A stretch of 64,000 nucleotides of DNA, from assembly GCF_030908215.1 (NCBI RefSeq), contig NZ_JAVFJK010000003.1, forward strand, positions 123,883-187,882, in the 5' to 3' direction. Shown here piece after piece: positions 1 through 11,030 of this stretch. Every line of letters starts with the position of its first letter. Position 1 is the stretch's first letter. The notes under the pieces were generated by a model that saw only the letters and a list, made by a program, of their open reading frames with translations, searched no databases and was not told where the DNA came from. The stretch comes from Sinomonas sp. ASV486. GTDB lineage: Bacteria > Actinomycetota > Actinomycetes > Actinomycetales > Micrococcaceae. Position numbers and translations under genes: made by a program.

Positions 1-3000
1 TCGGTATGACCGATCGCCTCTTCGATCGAGCGGAACCCCAGCTGGGCGAGGAGCTCACGGATCTCCTCGGCGATGAACTCGAAGAAGTTCACCACGAACT
101 CGGGCTTGCCCGTGAAGCGCGCGCGCAGCTCGGGGTTCTGGGTCGCGACGCCGACCGGGCACGTGTCCAGGTGGCACACGCGCATCATGATGCAGCCCGA
201 GACCACGAGTGCGGTCGTGGCGAACCCGAACTCCTCGGCCCCGAGCAGGGCCGCGATGACAACGTCTCGTCCCGTCTTGAGCTGGCCGTCGACCTGGACG
301 ACAACGCGGTTCCGAAGGCCGTTAAGCATGAGGGTCTGCTGCGTCTCGGCGAGGCCGAGCTCCCAGGGGACTCCAGCGTGCTTGAGCGAGTTCAGCGGCG
401 AGGCGCCCGTTCCGCCGTCGTGCCCCGAAACGAGCACGACGTCGGCCTTCGCCTTCGTCACGCCTGCGGCAACTGTGCCGATGCCCACCTCGGAGACGAG
501 CTTGACGTGCACGCGCGCGCTCGGGTTGGCGCGCTTGCAGTCGTAGATGAGCTGCGCGAGGTCCTCGATCGAGTAGATATCGTGGTGCGGCGGCGGCGAG
601 ATGAGGGCGACACCCGGCGTCGAGTGACGCGTCCGGGCCACCCACGGGTAGACCTTCTGGGCCATGAGCTGGCCGCCCTCGCCCGGCTTGGCACCCTGCG
701 CCATCTTGATCTGGATGTCCGTGGCGTTCGTCAGGTAGAGGCTCGTGACGCCGAAACGGCCCGAGGCGACCTGCTTGACCGCCGATCGGCGCGACGGGTC
801 GAGGAGGCGGTCGACGTCCTCGCCGCCCTCACCCGTGTTCGACTTGGCCCCGAGCCTGTTCATCGCGATGGCGAGCGTCTCGTGGGCTTCCTTCGAGATC
901 GACCCATAGCTCATCGCACCCGTCGAGAAGCGCTTGACGATGCTCGCGACGGGCTCGACCTCGTCGATCGGGAGGGCAGGACGCACGCCATCCTTGAACT
1001 TCAGCAGACCGCGGAGCGTCATGAGGTTCTTCGACTGGTCGTCGATTCCCTGCGTGTACGACTTGAAGACGTCGTACCGGCGTTCGCGGGTGGAGTGCTG
1101 GAGGCGGAACACTGTCTCAGGGTTGAACAGGTGCGGCTCGCCGTCGCGGCGCCACTGGTACTCCCCGCCGTTCAGGAGCGGTCGGTGAGGCTGCTCGATG
1201 CCCGTGGACGGGTAGGCCATCTCGTGCCGTGCCGCAACCTCGGCAGCGATGACGTCGAGGCCGATGCCGCCGAGCTGGCTGCGGGTTCCGGCGAAGAACT
1301 CGTCCACGAGGTCCTGGGACAGGCCCAGCGCCTCGAACGTCTGCGCGCCGCAGTAGGACGCGACCGTGGAGATGCCCATCTTGGACATGATCTTCAGGAC
1401 GCCCTTGCCGAGGCCCTTGATGAGGTTGTAGACGCCGTCCTCGGGACGCACGCCGGGGAGCTCTCCGGAACGGATGAGCTCCTCGACGCTCTCCATGGCG
1501 AGGTACGGGTTGACGGCCGAGGCTCCGTAGCCGAGCAGGACGGCGACGTGGTGCACCTCGCGCACGTCGCCCGCCTCGACCACGAGCGCGGTCTTCGTGC
1601 GGTTCGCGCTGCGGAGGAGGTGGTGGTGGACCGCAGAGAGCAGCAGGAGCGAGGGGATCGGCGCCCACTGGGCGTTCGAGTCGCGGTCGGACAGCACGAT
1701 GTACTGGACGCCGCGGTTGATCGCGCCCGAGACCTGCTCGCAGATCTCGGTGAGGCGCGCGCGCAGAGCGGCCTCTCCGCCTTCAGGACGGTAGAGCCCG
1801 CGGATCTTGACGGAAATGCGGTCGCCCGCGTTCCCACTGTGCTCCGCCGTGGCTGGCGCCTCCATGTTGGCGATTTTCGCGAGCTGGTCGTTGTTGATGA
1901 CCGGGAAGGGCAGGATGACCTGCCTCTCCTTGACCCGCTCGGTGCTCAGGAGGTTGCCGTTCGGGCCGATCGCGCCGTTGAGGCTCGTCACGAGTTCCTC
2001 ACGGATCGCGTCGAGCGGCGGATTCGTCACCTGGGCGAAGGACTGCACGAAGTAGTCGAACAGGAGGCGGGGGCGCTTGGACAGCACCGCAACCGGGGTG
2101 TCGGTGCCCATGGCGCCCAGGGGCTCGGCCCCCGTGCGTGCCATCGGGCCGACGAGGATGCGCAGCTCCTCCTGCGTGTACCCGAAGGTCCGCTGGCGGA
2201 CGTTGACCGACTGAGGCGTGTGCACCACGTGCTCGCGCTCAGGGAGCTCGTCGAGGCGGATCACGTTGTCCGTGAGCCACTCGGCCCACGGGTTCGTGCC
2301 CGCGATCTCGGCCTTGACCTCCTCGTCGTCCACGATTCGGCCGGCCTCGGTGTCGACGACGAACATCTTGCCCGGCGAGACGCGGCCTTTCTTGACCACG
2401 TTGGCGGGCTCGACGTCGACGACGCCAACCTCCGAGGCGAACACCACGAGGCCGTCTTCGGTGACCCAGTAGCGGCAGGGGCGCAGCCCGTTGCGGTCAA
2501 GGGTTGCGCCGACAAGGGTGCCGTCGGTGAAGGACACGGCCGCGGGGCCGTCCCACGGCTCCATGAGGAGCGAGTGGTACTCGTAGAACGCCCGGCGGGC
2601 GGGATCCATCGAGACGTGGTTCTCCCACGCCTCGGGGATCATCATCATGATCGAATGGGTGATCGGACGACCCGAGAGCCACAGTAGCTCGGCAACCTCG
2701 TCGAACGAGGCCGAATCGGATGCTCCTGGGGTGCAGATCGGGAAGAGCTCCTCGGGAGCGTCGCCCAGGAGAGGGCTCTTGAGCTGGGACTGGCGCGCAC
2801 GCATCCAGTTGCGGTTGCCCTTGACCGTGTTGATCTCGCCGTTGTGCGCAATCGTGCGGAACGGCTGGGCGAGCGGCCACGAGGGGAACGTGTTCGTCGA
2901 GAAGCGGGAGTGGACGATCGCGAGCTTGGTCGCGAAGCGGGCGTCCGAGAGGTCCGGGTAGAAGGGCTCGAGCTGGGCGGTCGTCAGCATGCCCTTGTAC

Positions 3001-3635
3001 ACGATGGTGCGCGCGGACAGCGACGGGAAGTACACGCCGTGCTTGTTCTGAGCGCGCTTCCGGATACGCCAGGCGCGGCGATCGAGGTCATTGCGGTCCA
3101 GCTCCTCGCCCGAGGCCGAGGCGAAGAACGGCTGTTCGAAGCGGGGCATGCACGCGCGCGCCATCGCCCCGACGAGCTCGGCGACAACAGGAACCTTGCG
3201 CCAGCCCAGAACGGTGAGGCCCTCGGCCTCGGCGAGCGACTCGATGCCTGCGCGGGCGGTTGCCACTTCGCGGTCCTCGGTAGGCAGAAACGCGATGCCG
3301 ACGGCATACTGGCCCGCAGCGGGCAGTTCGAAGTCGACGACCTCACGGTAGAAGCCGTCAGGGATCTGCGTGAGGAGGCCCGCGCCGTCGCCCGTGCCCT
3401 CGTCGGCGCCGACGGCGCCACGGTGCTCAAGGGCGCGCAGCGCGTGCAGTGCCGCATCGACAATGTCATGCCCGGCCTCGCCGCGCAGTGTTGCGACGAT
3501 CGCAAGGCCGCACGCGTCCTTCTCGGCGTCGGCGTTGTACAGGCCTTGGGAGGAAGGCAGAGCGGAGAAGCGTTCAAAGGGCGAGAGCACCCTCTCGGAC
3601 ACAGTCTCGGCGGCGCCTTGGGTGTGGTGAGTCAT
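1..3635 (-). CDS. gltB: glutamate synthase (NADPH) large subunit, 3'-truncated by window edge
   Basis: Large subunit of glutamate synthase, which transfers the glutamine amide nitrogen to 2-oxoglutarate. About 1,211 residues are present; the C-terminal part lies beyond position 1. After a leader of about 41 residues comes DACGLAIVA; Cys42 is the expected N-terminal nucleophile of the class II amidotransferase domain, exposed by propeptide cleavage as in this family. Further seen: [20 protein letters not shown] and [11 protein letters not shown] of the amidotransferase domain, the central domain, and the FMN-domain stretches [17 protein letters not shown] and [12 protein letters not shown]. 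The Fe-S region [13 protein letters not shown] is present. The ATG at 3635 has an AGGAGGAAGG-type ribosome site 10 nt upstream. It lies 436 bp downstream of lgt, so it probably has its own promoter. Confidence 0.96.
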   Translation of the reverse strand, partial: MTHHTQGAAETVSERVLSPFERFSALPSSQGLYNADAEKDACGLAIVATLRGEAGHDIVDAALHALRALEHRGAVGADEGTGDGAGLLTQIPDGFYREVVDFELPAAGQYAVGIAFLPTEDREVATARAGIESLAEAEGLTVLGWRKVPVVAELVGAMARACMPRFEQPFFASASGEELDRNDLDRRAWRIRKRAQNKHGVYFPSLSARTIVYKGMLTTAQLEPFYPDLSDARFATKLAIVHSRFSTNTFPSWPLAQPFRTIAHNGEINTVKGNRNWMRARQSQLKSPLLGDAPEELFPICTPGASDSASFDEVAELLWLSGRPITHSIMMMIPEAWENHVSMDPARRAFYEYHSLLMEPWDGPAAVSFTDGTLVGATLDRNGLRPCRYWVTEDGLVVFASEVGVVDVEPANVVKKGRVSPGKMFVVDTEAGRIVDDEEVKAEIAGTNPWAEWLTDNVIRLDELPEREHVVHTPQSVNVRQRTFGYTQEELRILVGPMARTGAEPLGAMGTDTPVAVLSKRPRLLFDYFVQSFAQVTNPPLDAIREELVTSLNGAIGPNGNLLSTERVKERQVILPFPVINNDQLAKIANMEAPATAEHSGNAGDRISVKIRGLYRPEGGEAALRARLTEICEQVSGAINRGVQYIVLSDRDSNAQWAPIPSLLLLSAVHHHLLRSANRTKTALVVEAGDVREVHHVAVLLGYGASAVNPYLAMESVEELIRSGELPGVRPEDGVYNLIKGLGKGVLKIMSKMGISTVASYCGAQTFEALGLSQDLVDEFFAGTRSQLGGIGLDVIAAEVAARHEMAYPSTGIEQPHRPLLNGGEYQWRRDGEPHLFNPETVFRLQHSTRERRYDVFKSYTQGIDDQSKNLMTLRGLLKFKDGVRPALPIDEVEPVASIVKRFSTGAMSYGSISKEAHETLAIAMNRLGAKSNTGEGGEDVDRLLDPSRRSAVKQVASGRFGVTSLYLTNATDIQIKMAQGAKPGEGGQLMAQKVYPWVARTRHSTPGVALISPPPHHDIYSIEDLAQLIYDCKRANPSARVHVKLVSEVGIGTVAAGVTKAKADVVLVSGHDGGTGASPLNSLKHAGVPWELGLAETQQTLMLNGLRNRVVVQVDGQLKTGRDVVIAALLGAEEFGFATTALVVSGCIMMRVCHLDTCPVGVATQNPELRARFTGKPEFVVNFFEFIAEEIRELLAQLGFRSIEEAIGHT

Positions 3636-3735
3636 GACGTAACGTCCTTCCTCCTGGTCGATGGTGCGACAGGGGACAACGTTGGCCCCGCAATGCTGGC
3701 CACAACAGGGCACAGCAAGGCGCTGATTACTGGAA

Positions 3736-3764
3736 ATTGTATGGCCGTCCCGTGCTGGGCTGAA
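3736..3764 (-). promoter_or_regulatory. candidate gltB promoter in the lgt-gltB gap
   Basis: The 436-bp gap 3636-4071 contains no convincing gene. On the minus strand it carries a good -10 (TACAAT, 3736-3741) with a weak -35 (TTCAGC, 3759-3764) at 17-bp spacing. This predicts a leader of roughly 95 nt before gltB. A second -10-like TATAGT lies at 3783-3788 but has no good -35. I found no clear terminator for lgt in the gap. Inferred by eye from sigma-70-type consensus only. Confidence 0.4.
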
Positions 3765-4071
3765 TGGCCCGCCGGACTTGCGACTATACGATCGTGCCCA
3801 TCCCTTGGTTGGCGCGGGAGGGCATTCTGGTCCACATCGTTGTGGCGTGCGAGCCGCCTGGGCGGTGGCCCGGGCAAGGAGCGGCCACGGCTCCCCCTGC
3901 CGTGCGGCCGTTCGGCGGTCCCAGCACTCCGGTGCGGCCTTTGATGCGGGCCGCGGAGTGTGATCGCCGTCTCGACTGGGGCAAGATTACCACGCCGCCA
4001 CATGGCGAGACTTAGGCGTCCGAATACCGGACGTCATGTGACTCCTGGCGGAGCCATGTGTGAAGAAAAGG

Positions 4072-5175
4072 TCAGTCAGCCCGGCCGTGATGCGACGGGT
4101 CCTTCGCGGGCTTCGGCGCATCCGTCAGGGGCTTCGGCGCATCCGTCAAGGCACTCGGAGCGTCCGCCTCAACGCCCTCGTCCGCCTCGGCACCGCCCTC
4201 GGCCTCAGCCCCACCGTCGGGACCGGTGCCGTCTGCAGACTGGTCGCCCCCGCTCACGTCGACCTCGTTGGCAGGGCCGCGGCCCGGCAGCCAGACGATA
4301 TCGCTCTCTCGGCTGCGTCGCAGCGTGAGAGCGACCAGGACGACGAGCGCGCCGACGAACACGAGGATCGACGTCCACACATTCAGGCGTGCGGTCACCC
4401 CCGCGATCGTAATCATCTGGGCATCATCGATACGCAGGGCTTCGATCCACACGCGCCCCAACGTGTAGTACACGGCGTACAGCCAGAACAAGCGTCCCCC
4501 GCGGAATCGGAATCGGCGGTCGAGGAGGAGCAGGATGATGACGCCGACAACGTTCCACACCATCTCATAGAGGAACGTCGGGTGGAAGAGAGTACCGGGC
4601 GCATACCCAGCGGGGAAGTTGGGGCTCCCGGGGTCGACCTCAAGTCCCCACGGCAGGGTCGTGGGGCCGCCGAAGAGCTCTTGGTTGAAGTAGTTGCCCC
4701 AACGGCCGATGGCCTGGGCCAGAAGCAGTCCCGGGGCCGCGGCGTCCATGAAGGCCGTGAGGCGGACTCCCGCGCGGCGGCAGCCGATCCATGCGCCCGC
4801 GGCTCCGAGCACGACGGCGCCCCAGATGCCGAGGCCGCCTTCCCAAATGCGGGGGATCGCACTCAGATCGCCCGTCCCGTTGTAGCCCGGGCCGAAGTAC
4901 CGGTCCGGCGAGGTGAACACGTGGTAGAGCCGGCCGCCGATGATTCCGGCGGGAATCGCCCAGATGGCGATGTCCCAGATGGCGTCGGTGTTGCCGCCGC
5001 GGGCCTTCCAGCGCCGCGCCGTGAGCCACAGCGCCACGACGATGCCCGCGAGGATGCAGAGCGCGTAGGCATGGATCCGCAGAGTGCCCCAAGGCAACGG
5101 GATGTCGAAGCCGGACCAGACGGGGCTCGGGATCGCCATCGTCGCCGACACACCGGCCACGAACGTCAGAGCCAT
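4072..5175 (-). CDS. lgt: prolipoprotein diacylglyceryl transferase
   Basis: Membrane enzyme that moves diacylglycerol from phosphatidylglycerol onto the lipobox cysteine of prolipoproteins. The 367-residue product has several hydrophobic segments and the family signature GRWGNYFNQELFGG (about residues 155-168), including the conserved Arg and the NYFN motif. GGRLYHV and the later RFRGGRLF are also typical. The last 55-60 residues are a charged Pro/Ala/Asp-rich cytoplasmic tail with a duplicated TDAPKP unit, encoded by near-identical 20-bp repeats around 4105-4165. Tails of this kind are variable in actinobacterial Lgt. It starts 5 bp after trpA, so it is probably cotranscribed with the trp genes. 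Confidence 0.95.
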   Translation of the reverse strand: MALTFVAGVSATMAIPSPVWSGFDIPLPWGTLRIHAYALCILAGIVVALWLTARRWKARGGNTDAIWDIAIWAIPAGIIGGRLYHVFTSPDRYFGPGYNGTGDLSAIPRIWEGGLGIWGAVVLGAAGAWIGCRRAGVRLTAFMDAAAPGLLLAQAIGRWGNYFNQELFGGPTTLPWGLEVDPGSPNFPAGYAPGTLFHPTFLYEMVWNVVGVIILLLLDRRFRFRGGRLFWLYAVYYTLGRVWIEALRIDDAQMITIAGVTARLNVWTSILVFVGALVVLVALTLRRSRESDIVWLPGRGPANEVDVSGGDQSADGTGPDGGAEAEGGAEADEGVEADAPSALTDAPKPLTDAPKPAKDPSHHGRAD

Positions 5176-5180
5176 GGTGC

Positions 5181-5990
5181 TCAGGCCCCGGCCGCCGTCG
5201 TGCGCTTGAGGCCGGAGCTGAGTTCCGCGGCCAACCGGCCGACAGCCTCGGGACCCCCCTCACGCAGGGCGCTCACGATGGCCGTTCCGACGATGACGCC
5301 GTCGGCGTAGGACCCGATCTCGCGAACATGTTCTGAGGTCGATACGCCGAGCCCCACGCACACCCGGGGGGCGCCTGCGGCACGGGCCGCCTCGACCACG
5401 TGGCGCGCCGCGGAGTCCACCGCGGTGCGGGCACCCGTGACCCCCATGAGGGACACGGCGTACGTGAAGCCGCGCGTCGCGGCGACGGTCATTGCCACGC
5501 GCTCGGGGGAAGAGGAAGGCGCGACCAGGAACACCCGGTCAAGGCCGTACTTGTCCGACGCCTCGAACCACTCGGCCGCCTCGTCCGGGACCAGGTCCGG
5601 GGTGATGAGGCCGGAGCCGCCCGCCTCGACGAGCCGCCGCGAGAACTCGTCGACGCCCATCCGCATGACGGGGTTCCAGTACGTCATGACGAGCACGGCG
5701 GTTCCGAGGTCGGCCGTGGCATCCGTGACGGCCTTGACGACGTCGAAGACGCTCGCGACGCGGAAGCCCTTCGCGAGGGCCTCGGTCGTCGCTGCCTGGA
5801 TGACGCTCCCGTCCATCACCGGATCAGAGTAGGGAATACCGATCTCGATGATGTCCACGCCGTTGCGGGCGAGTGCGATCGCGGCGTCGATGCTCTCCTG
5901 GACGCTCGGATAGCCCGCAGGGAGATACCCCACGAGGGCTGCGCGGCCCTCGCCCCTGGCCTTCTCGATGGCGTCGGCGACCTTGCTCAC
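5181..5990 (-). CDS. trpA: tryptophan synthase alpha chain
   Basis: Cleaves indole-3-glycerol phosphate to indole and glyceraldehyde-3-phosphate; indole is channelled to TrpB. The 269-residue TIM barrel has the usual length. The catalytic acids lie in [16 protein letters not shown] (Glu and Asp), and the phosphate-binding end is [10 protein letters not shown] with [10 protein letters not shown]. The ATG at 5990 overlaps the trpB stop by 4 bp (ATGA), which fixes the start and suggests translational coupling. lgt follows after 5 bp. Confidence 0.97.
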   Translation of the reverse strand: MSKVADAIEKARGEGRAALVGYLPAGYPSVQESIDAAIALARNGVDIIEIGIPYSDPVMDGSVIQAATTEALAKGFRVASVFDVVKAVTDATADLGTAVLVMTYWNPVMRMGVDEFSRRLVEAGGSGLITPDLVPDEAAEWFEASDKYGLDRVFLVAPSSSPERVAMTVAATRGFTYAVSLMGVTGARTAVDSAARHVVEAARAAGAPRVCVGLGVSTSEHVREIGSYADGVIVGTAIVSALREGGPEAVGRLAAELSSGLKRTTAAGA

Positions 5991-7462
5991 GCGATTCCCT
6001 CCTGCGACTCGTCCTGAGCTGCTTCGTTCTGGGCCTCGCCAAGCCGGGAGGAACCCTTGTGACGCCGCGTCGACAGGGTCGTGCCCTTGACCTGTCCGTT
6101 CTCATCGAGCAGGCCGAACCACTCGGCGGCTGTCTGGACATCCTTGTCGCCACGGCCCGAGAGGTTGACGATCACGATCCGCTCGTGCGGGTCACCGCCC
6201 TCAGCCGCGAGCCGCTCGCCGACCTTGACGGCGCCGGCGAGGGCGTGCGCGGACTCGATCGCCGGGATGATGCCCTCCGTGTGGCACAGGAGGCTGAACG
6301 CGTCCATGGCCTCGGTGTCCGTGATGGGCTCGTACGTGACACGGCCGATGTCGTGCAGGTAGGAATGCTCCGGCCCAACGCCCGGGTAGTCGAGGCCGGC
6401 GGAGATCGAGTGGGACTCGACCGTCTGTCCGTCCTCGTCCTGCATGAGGTAGGAGCGCGCCCCGTGCAGCACGCCGGGGCGCCCCAGGGTGATGGTCGCC
6501 GCGTGGCGGGCCGTCTCGACGCCTTCGCCACCCGCCTCGAATCCGTAGATCTTGACCGACGGATCATCCAGGAACCCATGGAAGATCCCAATGGCATTGG
6601 ACCCACCGCCGATGCACGCGCACACAGCGTCGGGCAGGCGTCCGGTCTGGGCGAGGATCTGCTCGCGTGCCTCCTCGCCGATCACCTCGTGGAAGAAGCG
6701 CACCATGGCGGGGAAGGGGTGGGCCCCGGCCGCAGTGCCGAGGACGTAATGGGTGGTCTCGACGTTCGCGACCCAGTCGCGGAGGGCGTCGTTGATGGCG
6801 TCCTTGAGGGTCTGGGATCCGTTCGTGACAGGCACGACGGTAGCGCCGAGCAGTTGCATACGGGCCACATTGAGGGCCTGCCGGCGGCAGTCCTCGGCTC
6901 CCATGTACACGATGCACTCCATGCCGAACAGGGCCGCGGCGGTCGCGGTCGCAACGCCGTGCTGGCCGGCTCCGGTCTCGGCGATGAGCCTTGACTTGCC
7001 CATCCGTCGGGCCAGGAGCGCCTGCCCGATGACGTTGTTGATCTTGTGCGATCCCGTGTGGTTCAGGTCTTCACGCTTGAGGAAGACGCGGACGCCACCG
7101 GCATGCTGCGAGAAGCGCTTGGCCTCTGTCAGGAGCGACGGCCGGCCTGCGTAGGAACGGTTCAGCTCCGCAATTTCGGCCAGGAAGTCGGGATCGACCT
7201 TGGCCTTCTCAAAGGTGTCCTCGAGCTCGTCGAGTGCGGCGATCAGCGATTCCGGCATCCATCGGCCGCCGTAGGCACCGAAGTAGGGCCCTGGTGCGTG
7301 TCGCAGGTGCCCCGAGAGGAAGGCCTCCGTGGCGGATGCCTCGGCTGAAGCCTGAGCCGTATCCTGGGCTGCGTCGCCTCCGGTCGAGGTGTCCCCCGCT
7401 GTGATGCCACCGCCCGATGTCTCCCCGGCGCCCGGGATGCCTGCTGGCGTGTTCTCGTCCAC
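5987..7462 (-). CDS. trpB: tryptophan synthase beta chain
   Basis: PLP enzyme joining indole and serine to make tryptophan. The core contains [20 protein letters not shown] near the N-terminus, the PLP lysine in HTGSHKINN, and the phosphate-binding loop GGGSNAIG. I chose the GTG at 7462 (491 residues) because AAGGAAGG lies just upstream and the longer open frame to 7561 is Arg-rich, unlike TrpB. The first 50-60 residues are a Gly/Thr/Ala/Asp-rich low-complexity extension absent from enteric TrpB. It overlaps trpA by 4 bp and follows trpC after 46 bp. Confidence 0.95.
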   Translation of the reverse strand: MDENTPAGIPGAGETSGGGITAGDTSTGGDAAQDTAQASAEASATEAFLSGHLRHAPGPYFGAYGGRWMPESLIAALDELEDTFEKAKVDPDFLAEIAELNRSYAGRPSLLTEAKRFSQHAGGVRVFLKREDLNHTGSHKINNVIGQALLARRMGKSRLIAETGAGQHGVATATAAALFGMECIVYMGAEDCRRQALNVARMQLLGATVVPVTNGSQTLKDAINDALRDWVANVETTHYVLGTAAGAHPFPAMVRFFHEVIGEEAREQILAQTGRLPDAVCACIGGGSNAIGIFHGFLDDPSVKIYGFEAGGEGVETARHAATITLGRPGVLHGARSYLMQDEDGQTVESHSISAGLDYPGVGPEHSYLHDIGRVTYEPITDTEAMDAFSLLCHTEGIIPAIESAHALAGAVKVGERLAAEGGDPHERIVIVNLSGRGDKDVQTAAEWFGLLDENGQVKGTTLSTRRHKGSSRLGEAQNEAAQDESQEGIA

Positions 7463-7508
7463 CAGTCCTACCTTCCTTGCGGCGCCTGCTGGGCCGACGC
7501 CGTGTGCT

Positions 7509-8351
7509 CTAGTGCGCTGTCGTCTGCTGCGCTGCGATGCGTGCGGCGATCGCTGCCGCACCTGCTCTCTTGAATTCCTGAACTCTGGCCACCGGGTCGC
7601 CGTGGGTCACGAGTGCCTCACCGACGAGGACGGCACCTGCGCCGAGCCCCGCATAGTACGCGATGTCTTCAGGCCCGCGCACACCGGACTCGGCGACGGC
7701 AACGGCGCCTTCCGGGAGCCGGCCCGCGAGACGGGCGAAGACCGCGCGGTCGACGTCGAGCGTCTTGAGGTTGCGCACGTTGACGCCCACGATCCGGGCG
7801 CCGACGGCTGCAGCCCGATCAATCTCCTCCTCAGTGTGGGTCTCGACGAGCGCGTTCATGCCCAGTGAATGGGTGAGATCGAGGAGCCCGCGCAACCGCG
7901 CGTCGTCGAGCGCGGCGACGATGAGGAGAACAAGGTCGGCGCCGTGTGCACGGGCCTCGTGCACCTGGTACTCCTCGACCGTGAAGTCCTTGCGGAGCAC
8001 CGGTATGCCGACGGCGGCCCGCACCGCATCGAGGTCGGCGAGAGTACCGTTGAAGCGCCGCTGCTCGGTGAGCACACTGATCACCGACGCGCCGCCCTGC
8101 TCGTACTGGGCCGCGAGTGACGCCGGATCCGCGATCTCGGCAAGTGCGCCCTTCGAGGGACTTTTGCGCTTGACCTCCGCGATGATCCGCAGGTCTCCGG
8201 CTGGGCTGCCGCCGCCGAGCGCGGCCCAGACGTCGAGCGCAGCAGGACGCGCGGCGGCGGCCGCCTCGACCTCCGACGCCGGTACCGCAAGGACCCGCTC
8301 TGCGAGGTCCTCGCGGACACCGACGATGATGTCGTCGAGGACCGTAGGCAT
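7509..8351 (-). CDS. trpC: indole-3-glycerol phosphate synthase
   Basis: Ring closure of CdRP to indole-3-glycerol phosphate. The product is 280 residues, the normal length for a monofunctional Trp[14 protein letters not shown] carries the catalytic lysine region; LRKDF, GVNVRNL and AVAESGVR follow in barrel order. The start is the ATG at 8351, overlapping the upstream stop codon by one base (TGATG). No trpF is fused or adjacent, consistent with the actinobacterial habit of using PriA (HisA) for that step. Confidence 0.96.
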   Translation of the reverse strand: MPTVLDDIIVGVREDLAERVLAVPASEVEAAAAARPAALDVWAALGGGSPAGDLRIIAEVKRKSPSKGALAEIADPASLAAQYEQGGASVISVLTEQRRFNGTLADLDAVRAAVGIPVLRKDFTVEEYQVHEARAHGADLVLLIVAALDDARLRGLLDLTHSLGMNALVETHTEEEIDRAAAVGARIVGVNVRNLKTLDVDRAVFARLAGRLPEGAVAVAESGVRGPEDIAYYAGLGAGAVLVGEALVTHGDPVARVQEFKRAGAAAIAARIAAQQTTAH

Positions 8352-8614
8352 CAGTGCTGGTTCTTGAGCTTGCTGCCGCCGACTCCGTAGCCTGCCCGGC
8401 GCATCGCCCAGCCGACGACGAGGCCGATCGCGATCACGACGATGCCTGCCCAGAAGACGGGGGTGTTCGCGATCGCGAAGGCGATGCAGGAGACGATCGA
8501 GCCGAGCATCATGATGAAGACACACGTCCAGGCGGCGGGGCTGTTCCCGTGCCCGAGGTCTTCACCGTGCATGACCTCGTTGGTCCCGGCCTGCGAACTG
8601 CGCGTGTTGCTCAT
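8351..8614 (-). CDS. HGxxPAAW family small membrane protein in the trp cluster
   Basis: An 87-residue protein with the motif HGNSPAAW (about residues 22-29) followed by two hydrophobic segments (about 30-48 and 52-69) and a basic C-terminus. This matches the actinobacterial HGxxPAAW family, which is known mainly by its position inside trp operons; its biochemical role is not known to me. The ATG at 8614 was chosen over the longer frame because the upstream residues are not conserved-looking. The stop overlaps the trpC start. Confidence 0.8.
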   Translation of the reverse strand: MSNTRSSQAGTNEVMHGEDLGHGNSPAAWTCVFIMMLGSIVSCIAFAIANTPVFWAGIVVIAIGLVVGWAMRRAGYGVGGSKLKNQH

Positions 8615-8687
8615 CTCTACTCCTGACGTTGCGTGTCTAGTGTCATTCTGCCATCTTCGGGCAAGGGTGAAGGCCACCCCGGGCGGG

Positions 8688-9365
8688 TCAGTCGGTGGGG
8701 TCCTCGCCGCGGGAAAGCTGGTCCCAGCCGTCGATTCCGTCGACCGCTCCGGCACCGCGCTCCGGGCCCCCCGCCTGACTGCCGGTGCCTGTCGGAGCCC
8801 CTGCCGACGGTGCGTGCCCCGACACGCCCGGCCGGGCGGCGTCGTACTTGGTCCGCAGTGACCAGAAGCGCGAGGCGACGATCAGGAGCACGCCGGACGC
8901 AGCGAGGAGCGCCCCCGCGACAGCGGCGAGCATCGGATACGGGGTGAGAGTGACGGAAGCCGATGCTCCCGCTAGGCCCGTCGTCTGGGCGATCGCCCCC
9001 TCGGCCGAGCCACGCGGATCTGCGAGGACTGACGCGCAGGCCGCCGCGACACCCATCCCGGCAAGCACGACGACGACCGCCGCCACCGCACGCCCGACCC
9101 GTCCGGCGACTGCCGCGGCGAGCGTCCCGGCCAGGCCCACAAGGGCGAGGGCAGAGACCGACGTCGCGGCCTTGCTGCCCTGGACGGTCAGATGTGCGGT
9201 ACGGACCGCAGATCCTTGGACCTCGGCATCCAGCCAGGTCTGGGTCGTCGCGCCGAAGGCGAGCAGTGCGAAGGCAACCGCGACGATCACCACGATCGAT
9301 TTGCGGGCCCACCGGGGCACCCCACGACGCGTTGCGTCCGGTCCACGGCCTGGAGCGTCAGCCAC
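8688..9365 (-). CDS. Trp biosynthesis-associated membrane protein (TIGR02234 type)
   Basis: About 225 residues with four predicted membrane segments: RKSIVVIVAVAFALLAFG near the N-terminus, a pair in the middle (ALALVGLAGTLAAAVAG and AVAAVVVVLAGMGVAAAC), and YPMLAAVAGALLAASGVLLI. The cytoplasmic tail is Gly/Asp-rich. A TW-LDAEV-like extracellular stretch follows the first helix, as in the actinobacterial family found beside trpE. The GTG at 9365 gives an 8-bp overlap with trpE; an ATG at 9431 in the same frame is an alternative. Function unknown beyond operon membership. Confidence 0.8.
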   Translation of the reverse strand: MADAPGRGPDATRRGVPRWARKSIVVIVAVAFALLAFGATTQTWLDAEVQGSAVRTAHLTVQGSKAATSVSALALVGLAGTLAAAVAGRVGRAVAAVVVVLAGMGVAAACASVLADPRGSAEGAIAQTTGLAGASASVTLTPYPMLAAVAGALLAASGVLLIVASRFWSLRTKYDAARPGVSGHAPSAGAPTGTGSQAGGPERGAGAVDGIDGWDQLSRGEDPTD

Positions 9366-10968
9366 GTGCGACCCCGGTCTTCCCGGCAGCTGCGTCGGGG
9401 CCGCCTTCTGACCCGGAATCAGCGCGGGCACCGGCGATGGTCTCGGCCGGGCGGAGCGCCGAGGCCGTGTGGACGGCGCGCAGCGGGGCGGCCGCCTTGT
9501 TGACCGACTCCTGAGCCTCGGCCGCCGGGTCCGAGTCGGCTACGATGCCCCCGCCGGACTGAATGTAGGCCCGGCCCTCGCGCAGGAGGGCGGTCCGGAT
9601 CGCGATGGCCATGTCCATGTCCCCCGCGAAATCGAAGTACCCGACCACGCCGCCGTAGACACCGCGGCGCACGGGCTCGACCTCGTCGAGGAGTCGCAGT
9701 GCGCGGGGCTTGGGCGCCCCCGAGAGGGTGCCGGCGGGGAACGTCGCGGCCAGGACGTCGTAGGCCGTCGCGTCGGGGCGCAGCTTGCCGTCAACGGTGG
9801 AGACGAGGTGCATGATGTGGCTGAACCGCTCCACCTCCATGAACTCGCTCACCTCGACGGTGCCGGGCCGGCATACCTTGGAGAGGTCATTGCGCGCCAG
9901 ATCGACGAGCATGAGGTGCTCGGCGCGCTCCTTCTCGTCCGCGAGGAGCTCATCGGAGAAGGCCTTGTCCGCCTCGACCGTGGCTCCGCGCGGCCGGGAG
10001 CCGGCGATGGGGTGGGTCACGACCTGCTCCCCTGTCACCGTCACGAGCGCCTCGGGCGACGACCCGACGATCGAGTACTCCCGTCCCTCTGGGTCCTCGA
10101 GCGTCAGCAGGTACATATACGGGCTCGGATTCATCTTCCGCAGGACGCGGTACACATCCAACGGCGCGGCGTCATACTCGAGCTCGAAGCGGCGCGAGAT
10201 GACCACCTGGAACACCTCGCCGTCGTAGATAGCCTGCTTGCCGCGGGCGATCGCGTCCAGGTAGCCCTGCTCCGCCCACTGGTGGATGACCTTGTCCTGA
10301 TAGTCCCCGACGGGGCTCAGGACGCTCAGGGCCGCGGGGGCCGGGCGGAGGAGGGCCGCGAGCATGTGCTGGAGCCTGGCCACGGCGTCGCGCCAGGCCT
10401 CGTCGACGCGCTCGTCGCTGTTGTCGAAGTTGATCGCGTTGGCCACGAGGGTCACCGTGCCGTCGACGTTGTCGTGGACCGCAAGGTCAGTGACGAGGTT
10501 CATGGCGAGCTCAGGGAGGTCCAGATCGTCCTCCGGCGGGGTGAGGAGCTTCTCCCAGCGGCGCACAGCCTCCCAGCCGACGAACCCGACCATGCCGGAG
10601 GTCAGCGGCGGCAGCCCATCGAAGCGCTCGGTGCGCAGCGCCGCGACGGTGTCCCGGAGGGCCTCGAGCGGGTTCCCCGCGGTAGGAACGCCGACAGGGG
10701 GCTCGCCGATCCAGTGTGCCTCTCCGCGGCGGCTCGTGAGGGTAGCGCGGGATGCGGCGCCGATGAACGAGTAGCGAGACCACGAGCCGCCGACGGCCGC
10801 GGACTCGAACAGGAACGTCCCGGGCCTGCCGTCCGCGAGCTTGCGGTACAGGCCGATGGGGGTCTCGGCGTCCGCGAGCACCCGCACATGGACGGGGACA
10901 ACTCGACGGTGGGCGGCAACGTCGCGGAATTCCTCGAGCGTCGGGCTGATGACTCCAAGGTCGTTCAT
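9358..10968 (-). CDS. trpE: anthranilate synthase component I
   Basis: Converts chorismate to anthranilate with ammonia from a TrpG glutaminase, which is not in this window. The 536-residue protein has the chorismate-binding core: PSPYMYLL, GSSPEALV, THPIAGSRPRG, the metal-binding DEKERAEHLMLVDLARND region, and GTLSGAPKPRA. The feedback-site region ESA..GSWSRYSFIG lies near the N-terminus. The ATG at 10968 has no strong ribosome site, only GC-rich sequence after hisI (62 bp away). I looked in that gap for a Trp-rich leader peptide and attenuator and found none. Confidence 0.97.
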   Translation of the reverse strand: MNDLGVISPTLEEFRDVAAHRRVVPVHVRVLADAETPIGLYRKLADGRPGTFLFESAAVGGSWSRYSFIGAASRATLTSRRGEAHWIGEPPVGVPTAGNPLEALRDTVAALRTERFDGLPPLTSGMVGFVGWEAVRRWEKLLTPPEDDLDLPELAMNLVTDLAVHDNVDGTVTLVANAINFDNSDERVDEAWRDAVARLQHMLAALLRPAPAALSVLSPVGDYQDKVIHQWAEQGYLDAIARGKQAIYDGEVFQVVISRRFELEYDAAPLDVYRVLRKMNPSPYMYLLTLEDPEGREYSIVGSSPEALVTVTGEQVVTHPIAGSRPRGATVEADKAFSDELLADEKERAEHLMLVDLARNDLSKVCRPGTVEVSEFMEVERFSHIMHLVSTVDGKLRPDATAYDVLAATFPAGTLSGAPKPRALRLLDEVEPVRRGVYGGVVGYFDFAGDMDMAIAIRTALLREGRAYIQSGGGIVADSDPAAEAQESVNKAAAPLRAVHTASALRPAETIAGARADSGSEGGPDAAAGKTGVARG

Positions 10969-11030
10969 GGGGTGCGGTACCGCTTTCGGGCTCTGCGCCT
11001 GTTCAGCGCTTCAGGAAGGAAGGTCTGGGT

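Noticed and set aside
6..2687. 893-codon open frame on the plus strand
   Set aside because: It is antisense to gltB, Arg/Asp/His/Leu-rich and without recognisable domains. Long open antisense frames are expected in very GC-rich DNA, and the gltB frame explains the region.
10969..11030. possible trp leader peptide or attenuator
   Set aside because: The gap is 62 bp, has no short Trp-rich frame and no pair of competing hairpins that I could see.
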